Assembly (NCBI RefSeq): GCF_907164915.1
Contig: NC_061862.1
Location: 81,433,718-81,497,717, forward strand
Direction: 5' to 3'
Origin: Impatiens glandulifera
Lineage: Eukaryota; Streptophyta; Magnoliopsida; Ericales; Balsaminaceae
Length of the DNA: 64,000 nt
Shown: piece after piece, positions 21,516 to 34,900 of the stretch
Layout of the letters: the number at the start of each line of letters is the position of its first letter
Position numbering within the stretch: the first letter of the stretch is position 1
The notes under the pieces: model-generated
What the model was told of the DNA's origin: nothing
Databases searched by the model: none
Seen by the model: the letters and a program-made list of their open reading frames with translations, nothing else
Made by a program: the position numbers and the translations under genes

Positions 21516-23480
21516 GAGGATAGAATTAGGAATAGAACTTTAGATGATCAAATTGAACTTGAATCCATCCTCCTCAACTGACCTAAAGCTACTATTAATA
21601 GTCCTTATGTGATTCTCTATCAATCCATCAAAGAAATTGCACATATTACATACAAAATCGAAGAATTTAAATTCCGGCCAAGAATAGTTTTCTATAAAAA
21701 CTTCTCCAGTGATCACTGTTTCGATCTAAGCGTTTGGAAAGCTTCCAACACATCCTTGGAGTGCTCTCCAATTGTTTGTGAGCATCTAGATCCTTTGTAA
21801 TTCGAATTGTGTTTGAAAATTAGTTTTTTTCTAATTTTGATTGGTTATAGAGTTTAATTATAAGATTTATTTGTTTAGAATCAATCCCTAGATGTTATAT
21901 GAACTTTCTGTTAAAAGAGGTTTGATCAAATCAATCTTAAACAAAAAAACGAAAATTTGAATTGAAAATCTGGATTTTTTAAAATTCATGTTCTTGAGTT
22001 TTAATCTTGTTTTTTTATTTAAATAGTTGATAAACATGTTTGTAAACATGTTAGGATGATTTTCAGATCACGATAACATCATTCCGATCAATTTTGATCA
22101 AACTGTAATTTTGAAAATTTTGAATTTGGATTTTATCTTCAAAAATTGTTACAAAACTGCTACGATGTTCTTGTTTTGGTTGTGTTAAACTATGTTCATC
22201 ATTTCAAAGTTAATGGAACAAGAATTAGGCCTTGAAATGTCATAATTCAAAAGATCCCAAATTTTGACCTAAAATTGGTTTTTTAAAATTGATCTTTGTA
22301 AAGATCGATTGATCGTGATTAGGGTTAGGGTTAGGACTTTTGTTCACCATAATCATATGAATCATCTACAACTCACAGATCATGATTCCACGATCTATAT
22401 CAAAATTATGGCTTCTCTAATTCTTGACCAAGTCAAGAACATTCGGTCAATTATTAATTGAGATCAAGTACCGACGTTCTTGAGTTAGGGCCAAGATTGA
22501 GGACTAGTGTTCTTGAATTAGGACCGAGACTTAAGACCGATGTTCTTGAGCAAGGACCAAGGAATCAGACCGAGGTTTTTAATCTCGGACTGAGAAGTCT
22601 GGCCTGGGACCGAGCCTCCTAGGTCCACGACCGAGAAACCTAGATCTAAGACCCAACCTCCTAGACCAAAGACCGAGCCACTAGAGCCTAGGACCGAGCC
22701 CTCCGGTCCCTTGATCCATGCTCTCGAGACCTAGTCCAGACCACCCCGGTCTAGACCAAGTCCGTTCGAACCCAGATCACTAAAATTGAACCTAAATCCT
22801 AGGACTCTGGTCATAAGGCTTGTATGGTTCCACTTTTCAAAATCCAAAATCATTTTTGTAATTTTGGAACCCAAATTCATTTTCAAATAATCCCGAAAGG
22901 TTAGAAAATAATATTTAAATATTCTTGGGATATTTTCTAAATAAGTATTTTGTTTAAGGACCCGTTTGTAATTTATTTTTAAATTCTAACACTTTTTAGA
23001 TATTTTTTAGAGTTTTATTCAGTTTTATATCAATGCAATCACAGGTACGCCCTTTAAAATAATTTTGTACAATTATTTACGCAATTTAAATATATCCTTG
23101 TTTAAGACCCCCGAACTACTAATTAAAGAAAATAAATCTTATAATAGTTAGACTTTGTTTATTTTAAATTTAAAACTATCATTCGACGGGTGCGGAGGAC
23201 ATAGCGTGAAAGCCCTTCCCGAGCGTAACCAAAATCTGAACCCCTTATAAAAACTCTGGTGTATAATACATTTGTAAACGTACACCCTTTTTACTGATTT
23301 TTTAAAAGTCATTTGGCGACTCTATTTTCAAATAAATCATCTTTTAAATTAGTTATATTTAATTAATTTAAACTAGGCTTTAACCAAATTGTTATTTGGT
23401 CCCTAAATTATTAAATTTTGAATAAAATTAATTACTTTTATATAATTAATTTCTAAAGCTACCAGGTATCCTCAAAATCT
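21516..23480 (+). mobile_element. Probable Ogre/Tat-type Ty3/gypsy LTR remnant
   Basis: No open frame of note. The segment 23180-23330 has 'cgacgggtgcggaggacat', 'cccttcccgagcgtaacc', 'ctgaaccccttat' and then 'ggcgactct', the order seen at the LTR/leader boundary of Ogre/Tat gypsy elements in many plants. Upstream, 22480-22760 is a run of imperfect 'gaccgag' repeats. Family and limits are inferred from this motif order only. No gag or pol follows, so it is a solo or truncated LTR. Confidence 0.45.
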
Positions 23481-24229
23481 TTTAAAATAATGTTTTCTTT
23501 TAAAAGGCATATGTCATGCAAACCAAGGTTGAAACGTACCGAACCTCAAACTACCCACGTTATTCCCCGAATTGCCACGCATCGTCTAGACATGTGTTAT
23601 GCTACGGGGGAACGATTCATGGGGGTTATAACTTATATATTATTTTTTCCTCTTAGAAAAAATCAAAGATTTTCATTACTATTATCACAAAATTTTGTTC
23701 TACTTTTATTCCGAGGCTCTTAAAAATCAAATTGTGAGTAACAAATACACTTTTTTAATTATTATTTTAAAATAATTTATGCATATTCTTTCAATATTCA
23801 TACATCAATCATTTAGTGAAGAACTATGCAAATATTTACATATTTTATGACTTCACGGCGAATTACCCTAAAAATAATTGTGAAGATGAATTGTCCAAAC
23901 TAAAAGTTGAGTCAATCTAATAAAATGTTGTCATTTTAACTTATATATTAAATTCTTGTTTATTTGTTTTAAATTTAGTTTAACAAAATATATTTGTTTT
24001 TTTTTGTTAAGTCTAGTCAACTTGATTAAAATGAACTTAGGAAATAAGTTTATTTAAAACAACATTGTTTATATTTTGGGCTGACAGTATTTTGATTATG
24101 CGTGGTTAATTAGAATAAAACTTAGTTATGCGCAGGTAAAGCTGGAGAGCTTAATTTAATATTACTAACGAATAAGACTAAGCTGTAAAACTATCTCTTA
24201 GCAGGTATATCTCAAGGAAATGCAAGTAG
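23481..24229. other. Non-coding AT-rich stretch
   Basis: There is no supported gene. The 77-codon frame at 23490-23723 shows no recognised domain. The sequence is AT-rich, leading into the minisatellite. Confidence 0.5.
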
Positions 24230-24715
24230 ACGTCTTGGTAGATAGATGTCTTAAGTCGTGAGGCACAATTAGATGTCATCTAACTCCTTTAGAAGTGGTC
24301 TAAGGAGAGCGCGAGTAGACGTCACCTAACTCCTTTAGACGTGGTCTAAGGAGTGCGCGAGTAGACGTCGTATAAGTCCTTTAGACGTGGTCTACAGAGT
24401 GCACGAGTAGACGTCGTCTAACTCCTTTAAACGTGGTCTAAGGAGTGCGCGAGTAGACGTTGTTTAACTCCTTTAGACATGGTAAAAAGAGTGCGCGAGT
24501 AGACGTCGTCTAATTTCTTTAGATGTGGTCTAAGGAGTGCGCGAGTAGACGTCGTCTAACTCCTTCAGACACGGTCTAAGGAAAGCGCAGTTAGACGTCG
24601 TCTAAATCCTTCAGACGCGGTCTAAGGAAAGCATGGTTAAACGTCGTTTAACTTTTTCTTAGATGCGGTCTGAAGAAGAATCGTAGTTAGACGTCTTCCG
24701 ATTTGATCAGACGTC
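24230..24715. repeat. 46-bp minisatellite with GACGTC palindromes
   Basis: About nine copies with an exact 46-bp period: the gcgagtagac landmark (or variant) falls at 24311, 24357, 24403, 24449, 24495, 24541, 24587 and 24633. Each unit contains tagacgtcgtcta, a perfect dyad around GACGTC, followed by 'ctcctttagacgtggtctaagga', itself partly self-complementary. Divergence rises toward the 3' end. It sits upstream of an LTR-like remnant. Confidence 0.93.
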
Positions 24716-25615
24716 CGAAGGAGCGTTTGCTTCTCTACTCAGCTCGTCTACAGTGTTCATTATTAACAGTCTAACAAGCCAGCTGATCTCAACAAATGAA
24801 AGACTGTCACGTATGCATTTATCATTCAAATTTCTCACATTGTACCTCTCTAGTACAACACAATATCAGAGGATATTCGACACACTATTAGTCTTGTACG
24901 ACCACGATTCCAATGCTCATAGTCTGTTGTACTTTTGCACTATTGGCGGTCGTCCAACGGACACATAACACATGTCCACAAAGAAGATTCGACAGTTGAT
25001 GTTCTTTAAGTATAAATAGATACCCAAGGACAACAGACGAACAAGTTTTTGAGTTTTTTAGTTTAGACACACACAACTTGTTCTCTTGATCATTCTGAGT
25101 TATTCTTTCTATTCATCTCTCACTCTAAAGCTCAAGAGAAAAATACTCACGCTGTGAATATTTTGTAATTCATCTACTATTCTTTGTGTGAAATTTCAGT
25201 ATTGTAAATTGAATAGAGGTTATTCTGTTCAATAGAGAGTTAGCTAGAAGTTCAAAAGTAGACAGTTGTTAAGTCATATGGTTTATGACTGAGTTTGTGT
25301 AGTGTGTTCTATACCAATCAAAGTCTTCTAGTAAATATCCTTCCTGTAGAGGAAGAAGGGGTGACGTATGAGCTTTATCTCTGAATATCCATAAGACTTC
25401 CTATGTTCATTACTTTCTACCATTTGCATTCATCTGTCTTAAGCTTGAAATCCAACAAACTGTTCCACACTTGAACTTGTTCAAGAGTTTGTGAAGATTT
25501 GCGAAGAATAAAAACATGTTTTAACTTCTAACAGAGTTAAAATTGAATTGAAAGTCATAAGCGGTTAACTGTAGTCACACCCCGTCTTTATTGTTAACAC
25601 CGATCCTAATATTTT
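24716..25615 (+). mobile_element. LTR-retrotransposon LTR remnant
   Basis: A TATA-like motif, tataaatagatac, lies near 25012. An R/U5-like region follows with 'gaagaaggggtgacgta', 'tttatctctgaatatccataa', 'cttgaacttgttcaagagtttgtga' and 'taacagagttaa', ending near 'cgatcctaata'. The same ordered blocks occur at 31100-31745, so both are LTRs of related (probably copia) families. No internal domains are attached. The start is not defined and the 46-bp minisatellite may lie inside the LTR. Confidence 0.6.
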
Positions 25616-27379
25616 AGCTAGTATGTAAAATTATAATACATTTTAGGATAACAAATATAGTTTTTGACATTTTTATCTAAAATTGATCTTAATATTGATT
25701 ATCCCTTAATTTTTATTAACTGTAATTGTGATTTATTTGTTTTATTTATGAAAATTATTTTTAATATGTTGTTTAAAATTTATGATTATTTTATTTATGA
25801 CTATTTATTCTTGATTAATTTCAGTAAAATATTTTGTTTATGTGTATACATAAATTAAACTTTATTAAAAAAAAATATTCGAAGTGTTACGTGAGAAAAA
25901 ATGATATTGGTGATTAAAATATATAAATTCAATGAGTTGGTTTAACTTAAGTGAAAGTAAGGTTATTAGATGAGTTGATTAAAATTATAAATAAATGTGA
26001 AATGAGATAATTGTTTAGTTAAAGAAAAATTAAAAAGCAAAGTAAAATTATTCGAAAAACAATAAATTTTAACTTAGAAGGGAATTAATATTAATTATTT
26101 TTAAATAAAAATTTAAACATTTTTTTAACAATTATTGTATTGTAATTAAGATATTTTATAATTAAAAATTATAATTTAAATAATATTTTAAATTAATTAT
26201 TTAATAAATATTTTATTAAAAAATTAATATATTAACTTAATTTTTTTTCTTTTTATATTCATATTTTAAAATTATTAATTATATATATACATAAAAAAAT
26301 ATCCATAAATAGAAAAAATAGAAAAATATATAATTAAATATTAAAACCAAAAATATATATTTTGACATGTTTAAATGGTTAATAAAAATTTGTTATTTTA
26401 ATTTTTAGTGGTCTTAGATAGGTATAATTTGCACAAAATATTAAAATATTTTTATTTAATAAAAATAATAATTAATGTTATTATTTAATAATTTTTTTAA
26501 TATATTATTAATTTAAAAGACTAATAAAAAATAAATCATAATAATAAATTTTAAATTTTTTTTAAGATAAATTAATAAAAAAATATTTATATTAGAAAAG
26601 AAACTTAAAAATATATTAAATTAAATGTTAAATTTTAAAAATGATTGAAAATGTATTTAAAACTTATTTATTATTATAAAATATAGATAAACATTGAAAG
26701 TACTATTTATAAATTTACGTAGAATTTAAAGAGAAAATATCAATTACCACATATTTTTAATTTATTTAATTATATATATATATATATTAATTTTAAATAT
26801 TTGTCCAATTATCTATCACAATAATATTTTTCTTAAATAATTAATTATATTAAATTTATTTATTTTTTTATTTTTGATAAATGACAATTTTTACTTAATA
26901 ATCAAAATCAATTTACATATAAAATATAAAAAACGTAAATGAATTGGTTATGTGATTTTTTTAGTATTTTTATTTTTTAAATAAACAAAACAACAATAAG
27001 TGATATTAGACGAAAATAGAATTTATATTATTTGATTGTTAATTTGATCCAAAATTCAATGTTTGAAGATATTTTGTCGAAACTACCTACCTTTCTCACC
27101 TAACTTATGTTGTCAATTTATGTGATTCGTCGACGTTCAACCGTTTATACATTTGATTTTTTCTGTAATTGTTCTTCAGATAAACCAAATTAAATTTCAA
27201 ACTCATATAAATGAATTTTTGTAATTTTAGATATTTGATCAATTTAAAAATATATATTAACATTAAATTTTGATTGAAATTAATTTTTATAAAACCAATC
27301 CAAAATTAATTAATTAGATTAATATTACCTATCTCCAAAATATTTATACATAAATTCTATTTTTTTTATATTCATACAA
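25616..27379. other. Very AT-rich intergenic DNA
   Basis: Low-complexity A/T with short (TA)n runs (near 26285 and 26775). No coding, RNA or structured element can be supported. Confidence 0.6.
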
Positions 27380-28317
27380 GGGGAAATTGGATAAAATGAA
27401 ACCCTCAAAGGATATCTCAAAACTAACCCCATAAAAGACATTTGCAAAAATAACCTTTTTTTTTTTAATTTGGACCATTTTACCTTTCTTAAATTTTACT
27501 TTTTTTTACACCCCACTCCCTTCATAAATTTTTTTCCCACGCAAAATGCGTTTTACGCCCCTACGCAAAATGTTTTTTGCACCCAACGCATTTTTGTCCA
27601 CCCCTGCGCAAAATACAGTTTGCCCACCCTACACAAAATGCAGTTTGATATAAGACCCTATTAAAAGTAAGGTTTTAGGCTTACAAATACATGTCATGTT
27701 TTCTTATTTATTGGCGATCGCTTCATGTTCTGTCTTGATCTCGACGATTTCTGTAACTACATTTGGTAGAACTAGGGTTAGTCTTCTAGATTCTGAGGTT
27801 CTCAATGGTTTGTTTCATCTAGAAAACTTGTTATTCGCATGAACTAGGGTTTTTTCATTTGTTTGTATATTTAATGTTACTCTTGCTCGGTTTTGGGTTC
27901 TCATTCACATTAGTGTAATCTTAAGTGATAATTGACTTACAAACTCGAACTTTAATAAGATTTAAATATTCACAGTTTTTACCTAGAATTTTTTTAATAT
28001 TTGCCAACTTGATTTGGGTAATTCCTCATTACCAATAGTTTTATCTCGTAATAGATGTTAACGTGTACACATATATCGCTATTTATTTGATCTCTTATGC
28101 ATAAAAAAATATACATCTTTATTATGTAAAATCTTTATTTATTTGATCTCTTATGCATAAAAAATATTTACATTCAGAATTGATGAGAACCATGTAGAAG
28201 ACCTTGAACTTCAATATTCGCCACTGTTATTACAATCAACATGATCAATGTCAATAACTATATAAACATAATATAACCTCATAATCCACATTTATCCATC
28301 ACCCATGTACTAAAATG

Positions 28318-28500
28318 TTAAAATCAAGCTTCTCCTTCAATGCATTTGATTCTCTATGCATATACGATATCTCAACTTTATTACTCAATAGGCCCTCCAA
28401 CTGCTTTTCCATTTCATGCCTTAACCTTGAGAGAACTTTCATTTTTGATTCAACAACAATAGTTACAGGCTTATCTGGATGGAACAGCCTAGTGTAGCCT
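28318..28500 (-). pseudogene. Exon-like fragment of an unidentified gene inside the MULE-like element
   Basis: A minus-strand open segment of about 60 codons reads like a soluble helical protein (for example HPDKPVTIVVESKMKVLSRL and RHEMEKQLEGLLSNK). It lies next to possible splice sites. Other minus-strand pieces nearby (around 28600, 28780, 28950 and 29780-29870) also look exon-like. I do not recognise the protein. MULEs that capture gene pieces (Pack-MULEs) are well known in plants, which makes capture plausible, but chance open reading is not excluded. Confidence 0.3.
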
Positions 28501-30600
28501 ATTTTTTAAGATAATATGTTAACTAGTGGAAATTTCACAAAATAAAAGATGAATTTACTACATATATTCCAAAATAAGAAGCCTTACATTTGGTGCACCA
28601 GAAACAATTTTGGTTACAAATTTTTTTTTTACATGTAATCAATTCTTCCATCAAGTTGTAGTTAGTGAGTAAACCTATACAAGAAAAATAAATAGTCTTG
28701 CTACATCATATTAGAATATGGTTACAGGTGACGATGTAATATAATATAAGGTTCAAATGCTTACGTCCAGATGTATAACACAAGACAACATCAACTCCTT
28801 GCTCTTTACCTCTTTTCACAGCCTGTGAAAGAACTATCCCGAAAGAACATTAAGAATGATTGCCAGATGATATGTTAAACTAGATAAGACAGTCTCATAA
28901 TCTTAATATACCTTTTTGTTGCCTTGGAATTTTCCTTTTCAGCCACCACAACTCACATTCTGTCCTCTCTATCCAAATTCCCAGTTGATCAATGGAAGCT
29001 GACCTAAACAAAATGTATCACCTGAGAAAAAATGCAATGTGAAGAATGTATTAGAAAGATATAATGTTATATATAAAGACCAAAGGATAAAAGAAAACAA
29101 ACCAATTTTTTTTTTTCAACCGGATTATAAACCCTATAATAAGCTAGAATCAATAATCATATGCACTATATTGGTTAAATTTATAATCATAGTTTTTGTA
29201 AATGAAATCTTAACCAAACTATTTAACCCATTGTTAGAATAGTAACTATAATGAGTAATATAGAATGTAGCCCTTTAAGAACTCGGTCCTACCTCTCTCA
29301 GTTTTGTTTTCGTTTTATATTTGTGTGATTCTCAACATCCATATGCATAACTTGAAATGTTAAGGAACCATGAGGGAAGAAGTGTATTACTTACCAAGAG
29401 ATGTTCCCCACCTCCATTAATGCCTACAATCATGATCAAAACTGATTTCCTTGTATAATAAAGAACAAATGCTTCAAAATTAGAACACCATATAACAATG
29501 CATGTGATATCAATGTTACAGTACCACCAACCTAAAACCAAGTTGAAGCTTTGTTTTCTTTCATTTCTTAGTCAAAAAGTCCAGCACACTCCTTTTCAAG
29601 GAATTCTACAAAGAATATAAAATTTGAACCTAAATTAGTTAAGGAAATCATAGTTATAGTTGAAAGATTTATTTTCTAAGAAAATTTGCATTAACATTTA
29701 GACATATGGAGTCAAGGTTGTATAAAACTCCCCACGATCTTAACAATAATCATCAGTCCAAAATCAGCTTCTAGCAACGCCTTCAAGTATGAGATAAGGC
29801 AACTTTTTGAAGCACTAATCGTCGCATTAAATAGTTCTTGGCCAAACTCTTAATAAAGCTAACACTCTCACTTTTCAAACCATACTACAATGAATCCGTC
29901 AGCAGATAATCCAACATTAGAAGATAAGAACTAGCAACAAAATAGGTAAAAATTTCAGTTCAAACTTGAGTGAAATGTAAGAGCGAAAGGAAAGAAGAAA
30001 GGAAGACCTCTTCTAATTCACCGATGACGCAATTATTTTATCGTGGGACGCAGTTCTTTTTATCGTGGGACGCAAAATGGAATTTGCGTGGGACGAAAAA
30101 TGTAATTTGCGTCCCTCGTAATATACATAAATTCAATCAGGATAATAACTATTCATACTCATTCTTCTCATCTTTATTCAAACCATATCCAAAGTAGAAA
30201 AACATTCACCTAAAACCTTAAAACCCTAAAAACCTAAAACCCTAAAACCTATCATACATAGCATGCAAAGGGAGCGAAAAAACTCACTTGAATATGCAAG
30301 CGGTGAATGGCTGCGGGGAGACGTACATCGTTGCTTTGGGATTGTCCGACGTTGTTTGTCTTGGAGATCGTCGGGGAGGAAACCGGGGAAAAGAGTGAAG
30401 GGAGAGCAATGGTCGGTTCTGGGGAGAAGAGGGAAAGAAAAGAAGAAATATTGGGGGAAGAGGGGAAGGTTACTGAAATAAATAAATAAATTATTAAGGG
30501 TAAATGTTCAAATTTAAAAAAATGTATTAGATAAAATAGATAGTTAATAAGTAATTAACTATCTAAAGAACCTAACCAAATCCACCGTTTGTGTAGGAGA

Positions 30601-31745
30601 TGTAGGGATCAGTCATATCTTCAAATCAGTTTTATCACTCTAGTCCGGTCGATCGATCTTGAAAAGGTGGCGCAACCGGTGGTCTGTCCAGTAAAATACT
30701 TGGTACAATCCTAAGCTACTATTCAAAGATAATCCATAAAACGACCGGTAGGTTGATCGATCAGATCTAAGATATGGAACCAGTCTTATGCCAAGACAGA
30801 TTTAAACTGGAAACGTCTAGAAGTTTCTATTTTGGTGCAATTCAGAATACTTTGGGAATATACAGAAGGAAGCTTTCAAATACACAGATTGTATCATTGT
30901 CATTTTGATACAAGTCTGATGATAGACCTTAGGAAGTAGAAGACTGCCAAAATTGATCAGATACCTATTTTGGTATAAGTCCAACAACAGTCCCTAAGGA
31001 GCAGGTATTTGTCAAACCGCTCCAGATGATCAAATCAATAGAAGACAAACCTTTCAGCTAATCTGCTCCTTGGAAAGCATCAACCGCATTAAATGCCATG
31101 TTGTACCTTCTTGAACGACCAATCAGAATCAAGGATCAAATGATTACCATGCAAGTATCCGTTGAGAATGAGAAATATGACCGTCGTCATATTTCACTAT
31201 TTAAGAGGTCTTGAAGAACATAAAAAAAAAGATATACATACAAGAATACACGAAGCAACAGAGAGAAAGATAACAACCAAATCCAAAAAGCTTCAAACTG
31301 TTCTTGTCTACATACTGTCTCAAGTGTTAAGTATATTACAATTTCATTCATTCTGTGTAAGAAGTGAGAGTTGTAAGTCAATAACGAGCAGTAAATAAGT
31401 CTCGGTTATTCGACATATTGTAAAGTGTGTTGAATATTCTTAGTGAATATCCTTCTTAACGTTTGAGAAGAAGGGGTGATGTAGATGTTTTATCTCCGAA
31501 CGTCCATAAATCTAGTGTTGTGTTTCTTCTCTACTACATACCTCTTTATTGCTGTTCAAACTGTGTGTGTCGCTTCAAGTTGAAACGAACTATTCTGCAC
31601 TTGAACTCGGTTCAAGAGTTTGTGACAACTTGCGAAGTATAGAGATCGATATTAACCTCTAACAGGGTTAGTATCAATTGTTGGTGTGTGTAAGTGTTCA
31701 CCTAAGGCAGACCCTCATTCTTCTTCGGCGATCCCGATCCTAACA
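30601..31745 (+). mobile_element. Solo LTR inside the MULE-like element
   Basis: Begins near tgtagggatcagtc and ends cgatcctaaca, giving imperfect complementary ends (TGTAGGGATC / GATCCTAACA). It holds 'gaagaaggggtgatgtag', 'tttatctccgaacgtccataa', 'gaactcggttcaagagtttg' and 'taacagggttag', the same ordered blocks as the LTR at 24716-25615. A clear target duplication was not found, so the left boundary is tentative. There is no internal region or second LTR, hence solo. Confidence 0.6.
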
Positions 31746-31827
31746 AAATGTTATTTTTGCAAAAACGTTTTATGAATATTAATTTTGAGACGAGGGTTAG
31801 TTTTAGGGTCATTGGATCAAATTCCCC

Positions 31828-34800
31828 AATACAAATACAAATGCACGAGATTCACGATAGCCTTAATTTTTATTTTTGGAATTAGATTCATGCAACTATC
31901 ATGAACATCGATCATCAACAAATTAATGAATCTTAGTAGATTTATTTCTTTATCCAAACAGATTTAAGGTTTAACACTTAAAATATTTATTCTCTATAAC
32001 CTTAATATATTATTTCATTCATTAAACATATTTTATTCAATTATATAAATCTAATTTTTTTCTAACATGAAGTGTATTATCGATCTATAAAAAAAAAATA
32101 CGATTAAAACCGTCATAGATTTCCCCCTCCGTATCCACTTTAGTTTAACTTGAAGACTATATTTATATTTATTTATGTTAATTCTAATTTTTGTAACTAA
32201 GTTTATTTTTTAACGCTTTGTTAGTTTCTAAAAATGTTAGAATCTTAAAAAAATAATATTATTTTATGATAGAAGTTATTAATTTTCTATAGTAACCATA
32301 TTGAATTGTTTTTTAAACAAATATATTGTGTTTATTATGAACAATATAATACATATATTGTACCTAAATCTTGGTATGATCGGTATATTATTTGTATTAA
32401 TATGATTTTTTTATACCGAAATTTTTGACACGGTATGCCATATGGATAAAAAATTCGGTATATACCGACCTACTCCTAGTCAAATACATATTATTTAACT
32501 TTCTATCATTAAAAACATATTAATTACAATAGAATATTATATATGTGTTAACATACTTCATAAAAGAATGTTGGTGGTCTTAAAAGAAAAAAAATGAAAA
32601 TCATCATCCTTTAACATTATAAAATATCAAAACTTATAAGAGATTTATAGAAAAAATTATACACACAATTTTGTAGATTCAAAGTATTTTTTTTATATAT
32701 AAATTTAAAATATAAAGACTTATTAGTTTAGTTGATTAGAACTATCACTAATAATATAAATGTTATAGATTATTTTTTAATTTGGTATGTATTGTTATTT
32801 TTTTATGCAATTGATGGTTTAAAATTGATCTAGATTATTTTTCAATTTTGTATGTATTATTATTTTTTGTATGCAACTGATGGTCCAAAATTGATCCATA
32901 TATATTATTAATCATTTTCCAAATTCTATAATTAATTGAAATTAAATGTATATTAAACATTACTATATACCTTATTTATTTTACTTATAATGAAACAATT
33001 TGGGTCAACTTCTTAAGTTAAATCTTCTTCCTCACCTCCGCCTTTGTGTTGACAATAGGGATGATATCCTATTTATTTGATATTGAAGTATTTGTCATGA
33101 ATCCGGTTTTGATTTTAATTTTACTATTTAACTTTGATCTCCTACCTTGACATTTATCGTTATTTTTATTACTATTCCCTGATTTTCTTGTTACACACTC
33201 TCATTTGGTGTGTACCTATTATCCAATTAAATACGTATAAAATTATAGAAGTTAAAATAATTATAATTATATTAAATGATAAATAATTTTAAAACTAGTA
33301 ATATTGAAATAAAAAATTGAAACATTCCTTATCTACTTACTTCTGTTATAGAGATTACAAAAATATTTTTTTTTTTACTTAAATTGAAAAAAAGAATAAA
33401 ATATTAAAGAATAAAGGTTAAAGTAAAAAAAGTGATGGAGAGAAACAACATATTATTATTAAAAAAGAAGTTAAAATAAAAGTGATAGCTCATGAGAAAA
33501 AAGATAACTTTTTTTGTTATTAGAAAAATGAAGTAATATATATAATATGGATGTTATTTAAATAAATTTACTCTATTGTGATGTTTATTATGATGTGTCA
33601 TTTGAAAGATCTTATTAAAATTTAATAAAAATAATTATTTTTTAATATTATTATCGTCGGATATCGAGTTTTGGTTTAAAACATTCTTGATCTTCATTCT
33701 CGAACTCAATTGAGTAGAGATTGTAATAGGCGGTTCGGTTCGAGGAATTATATTACCATCCCGCCCCGACCCGACGAAGATTTTAAATATGAACCATCCC
33801 CGCCCCGATCGGGACGGGTGCATCGAAACCGGAAAATAGTTTAAATTTAAAATATAAATAATAAAATAATTCATATAAATATAAATTATAAAAATATTAA
33901 TAAAACATCGATAAATTAATACTCAATAAATTAATAATCTCGATTAATTAATAAATTTTGGTACTCCTAACTCGGGACCATTAAGATAAATTAATAATTC
34001 GTTAAATTTATAAGATAATATATTTTTTATTAATGCATATAAGTTTCATATAATATATAAATTAATAATTCTATATTATATCAAAATTATAAATATTTAT
34101 TTTAAGATGTACTTTTATATTAAGACTCTAATGTAATTTGTTTTTTTTTTGAAATTGATGTTTCTATGTACTTAATCTTGAATCCTTCTTAATGTATTAT
34201 AGAGTAGTGGCGTACTATATTCATATTGCAAGAGAAAATTACGCAATGTAATTGTTGCTTGAAGTTGATGGAACATTCTTTCGTGAGACCGACTCTAACT
34301 CTGTACTGTCATTTTCTACTTCATCTTTTTTCTCATTTTTCATAACACTGCTAATGGTTTAGTAATATTCATAAATATATTTAATTTATTTAAATTAATG
34401 CATCTACAATTTAATTACATTCAATAATTTATTTAAATAAAATTCATGAATATCTCGATAAATTAATAAATTATTAATTTATCGATTAATTAATATTTCG
34501 ATTAATTAATTATTTTTCTATCATTGATAGGTATTAATTTATTGAAGTTTTATTATATAATTATAATGATTGCATTAAGTAATTTTGAGAAGATAAAAAG
34601 TTTTTTTTATTGAAAAAATTAATGATTTTATTAAATAAGTATATATATTAATTATTTTAAACAAATATTATTAAAAAAAATAATTACATATTTTTTGATT
34701 CGGGTATCGGTGATATGAAAATACCATCCCGTCCCGAACTCCAATCAATATATTTTGAGTTTTCCTTAATCCATCCCGATCTCGTTAAAAAAGAGAAAAA

Positions 34801-34900
34801 CCGGAGCAATTAGTTCAGTTATTTGAGACGGTTTCAAATTGACATTTTACCTTGGATTAAGTGAATTTGAAATGAGAACCTCTTTTAGGATCGAGAGCTC
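31828..34900. other. AT-rich intergenic DNA with dispersed repeat remnants
   Basis: No gene is supported. 32370-32470 contains a 'ggtatgatcggtatattatttgta' type repeat related to the DNA flanking the CACTA element at 63620-63760. 33720-33830 and 34690-34790 contain similar 'accatcccg.cccgac' segments in AT-rich context, probably two relics of one non-autonomous element family. Confidence 0.5.

Larger units (their letters stand above)
27380..31827. mobile_element. Mutator-like (MULE) element carrying host-like sequence
   Basis: The left end reads ggggaaattggataaaatga, then 'ctcaaaactaacccc' and 'tttgcaaaaataacc'. The right end (complement of 31746-31827) reads ggggaatttgatccaatgac, 'actaaccct' and 'tttgcaaaaataac', so the ends are long, diverged inverted repeats of the MULE type. 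Inside the ends are inverted tandem motifs with '(c)ccacgcaaaat' (27535-27650 and the complement of 30030-30120). A solo LTR (~30601-31745) splits the right arm. No transposase is present. The middle (28.3-29.9 kb) has exon-like segments on the minus strand. The flanking 9-mers (ttcatacaa and aatacaaat) do not match, so the insertion is old or the ends are uncertain. Confidence 0.6.

Noticed and set aside
22317..22337. Telomere-like gattagggttagggttagg
   Set aside because: Only about two to three units, which occurs by chance and in many plant promoters; not an interstitial telomere array.
30263..30489. Lys/Arg/Gly-rich frames
   Set aside because: They read through a purine-rich tract in two frames, with no conserved motif.
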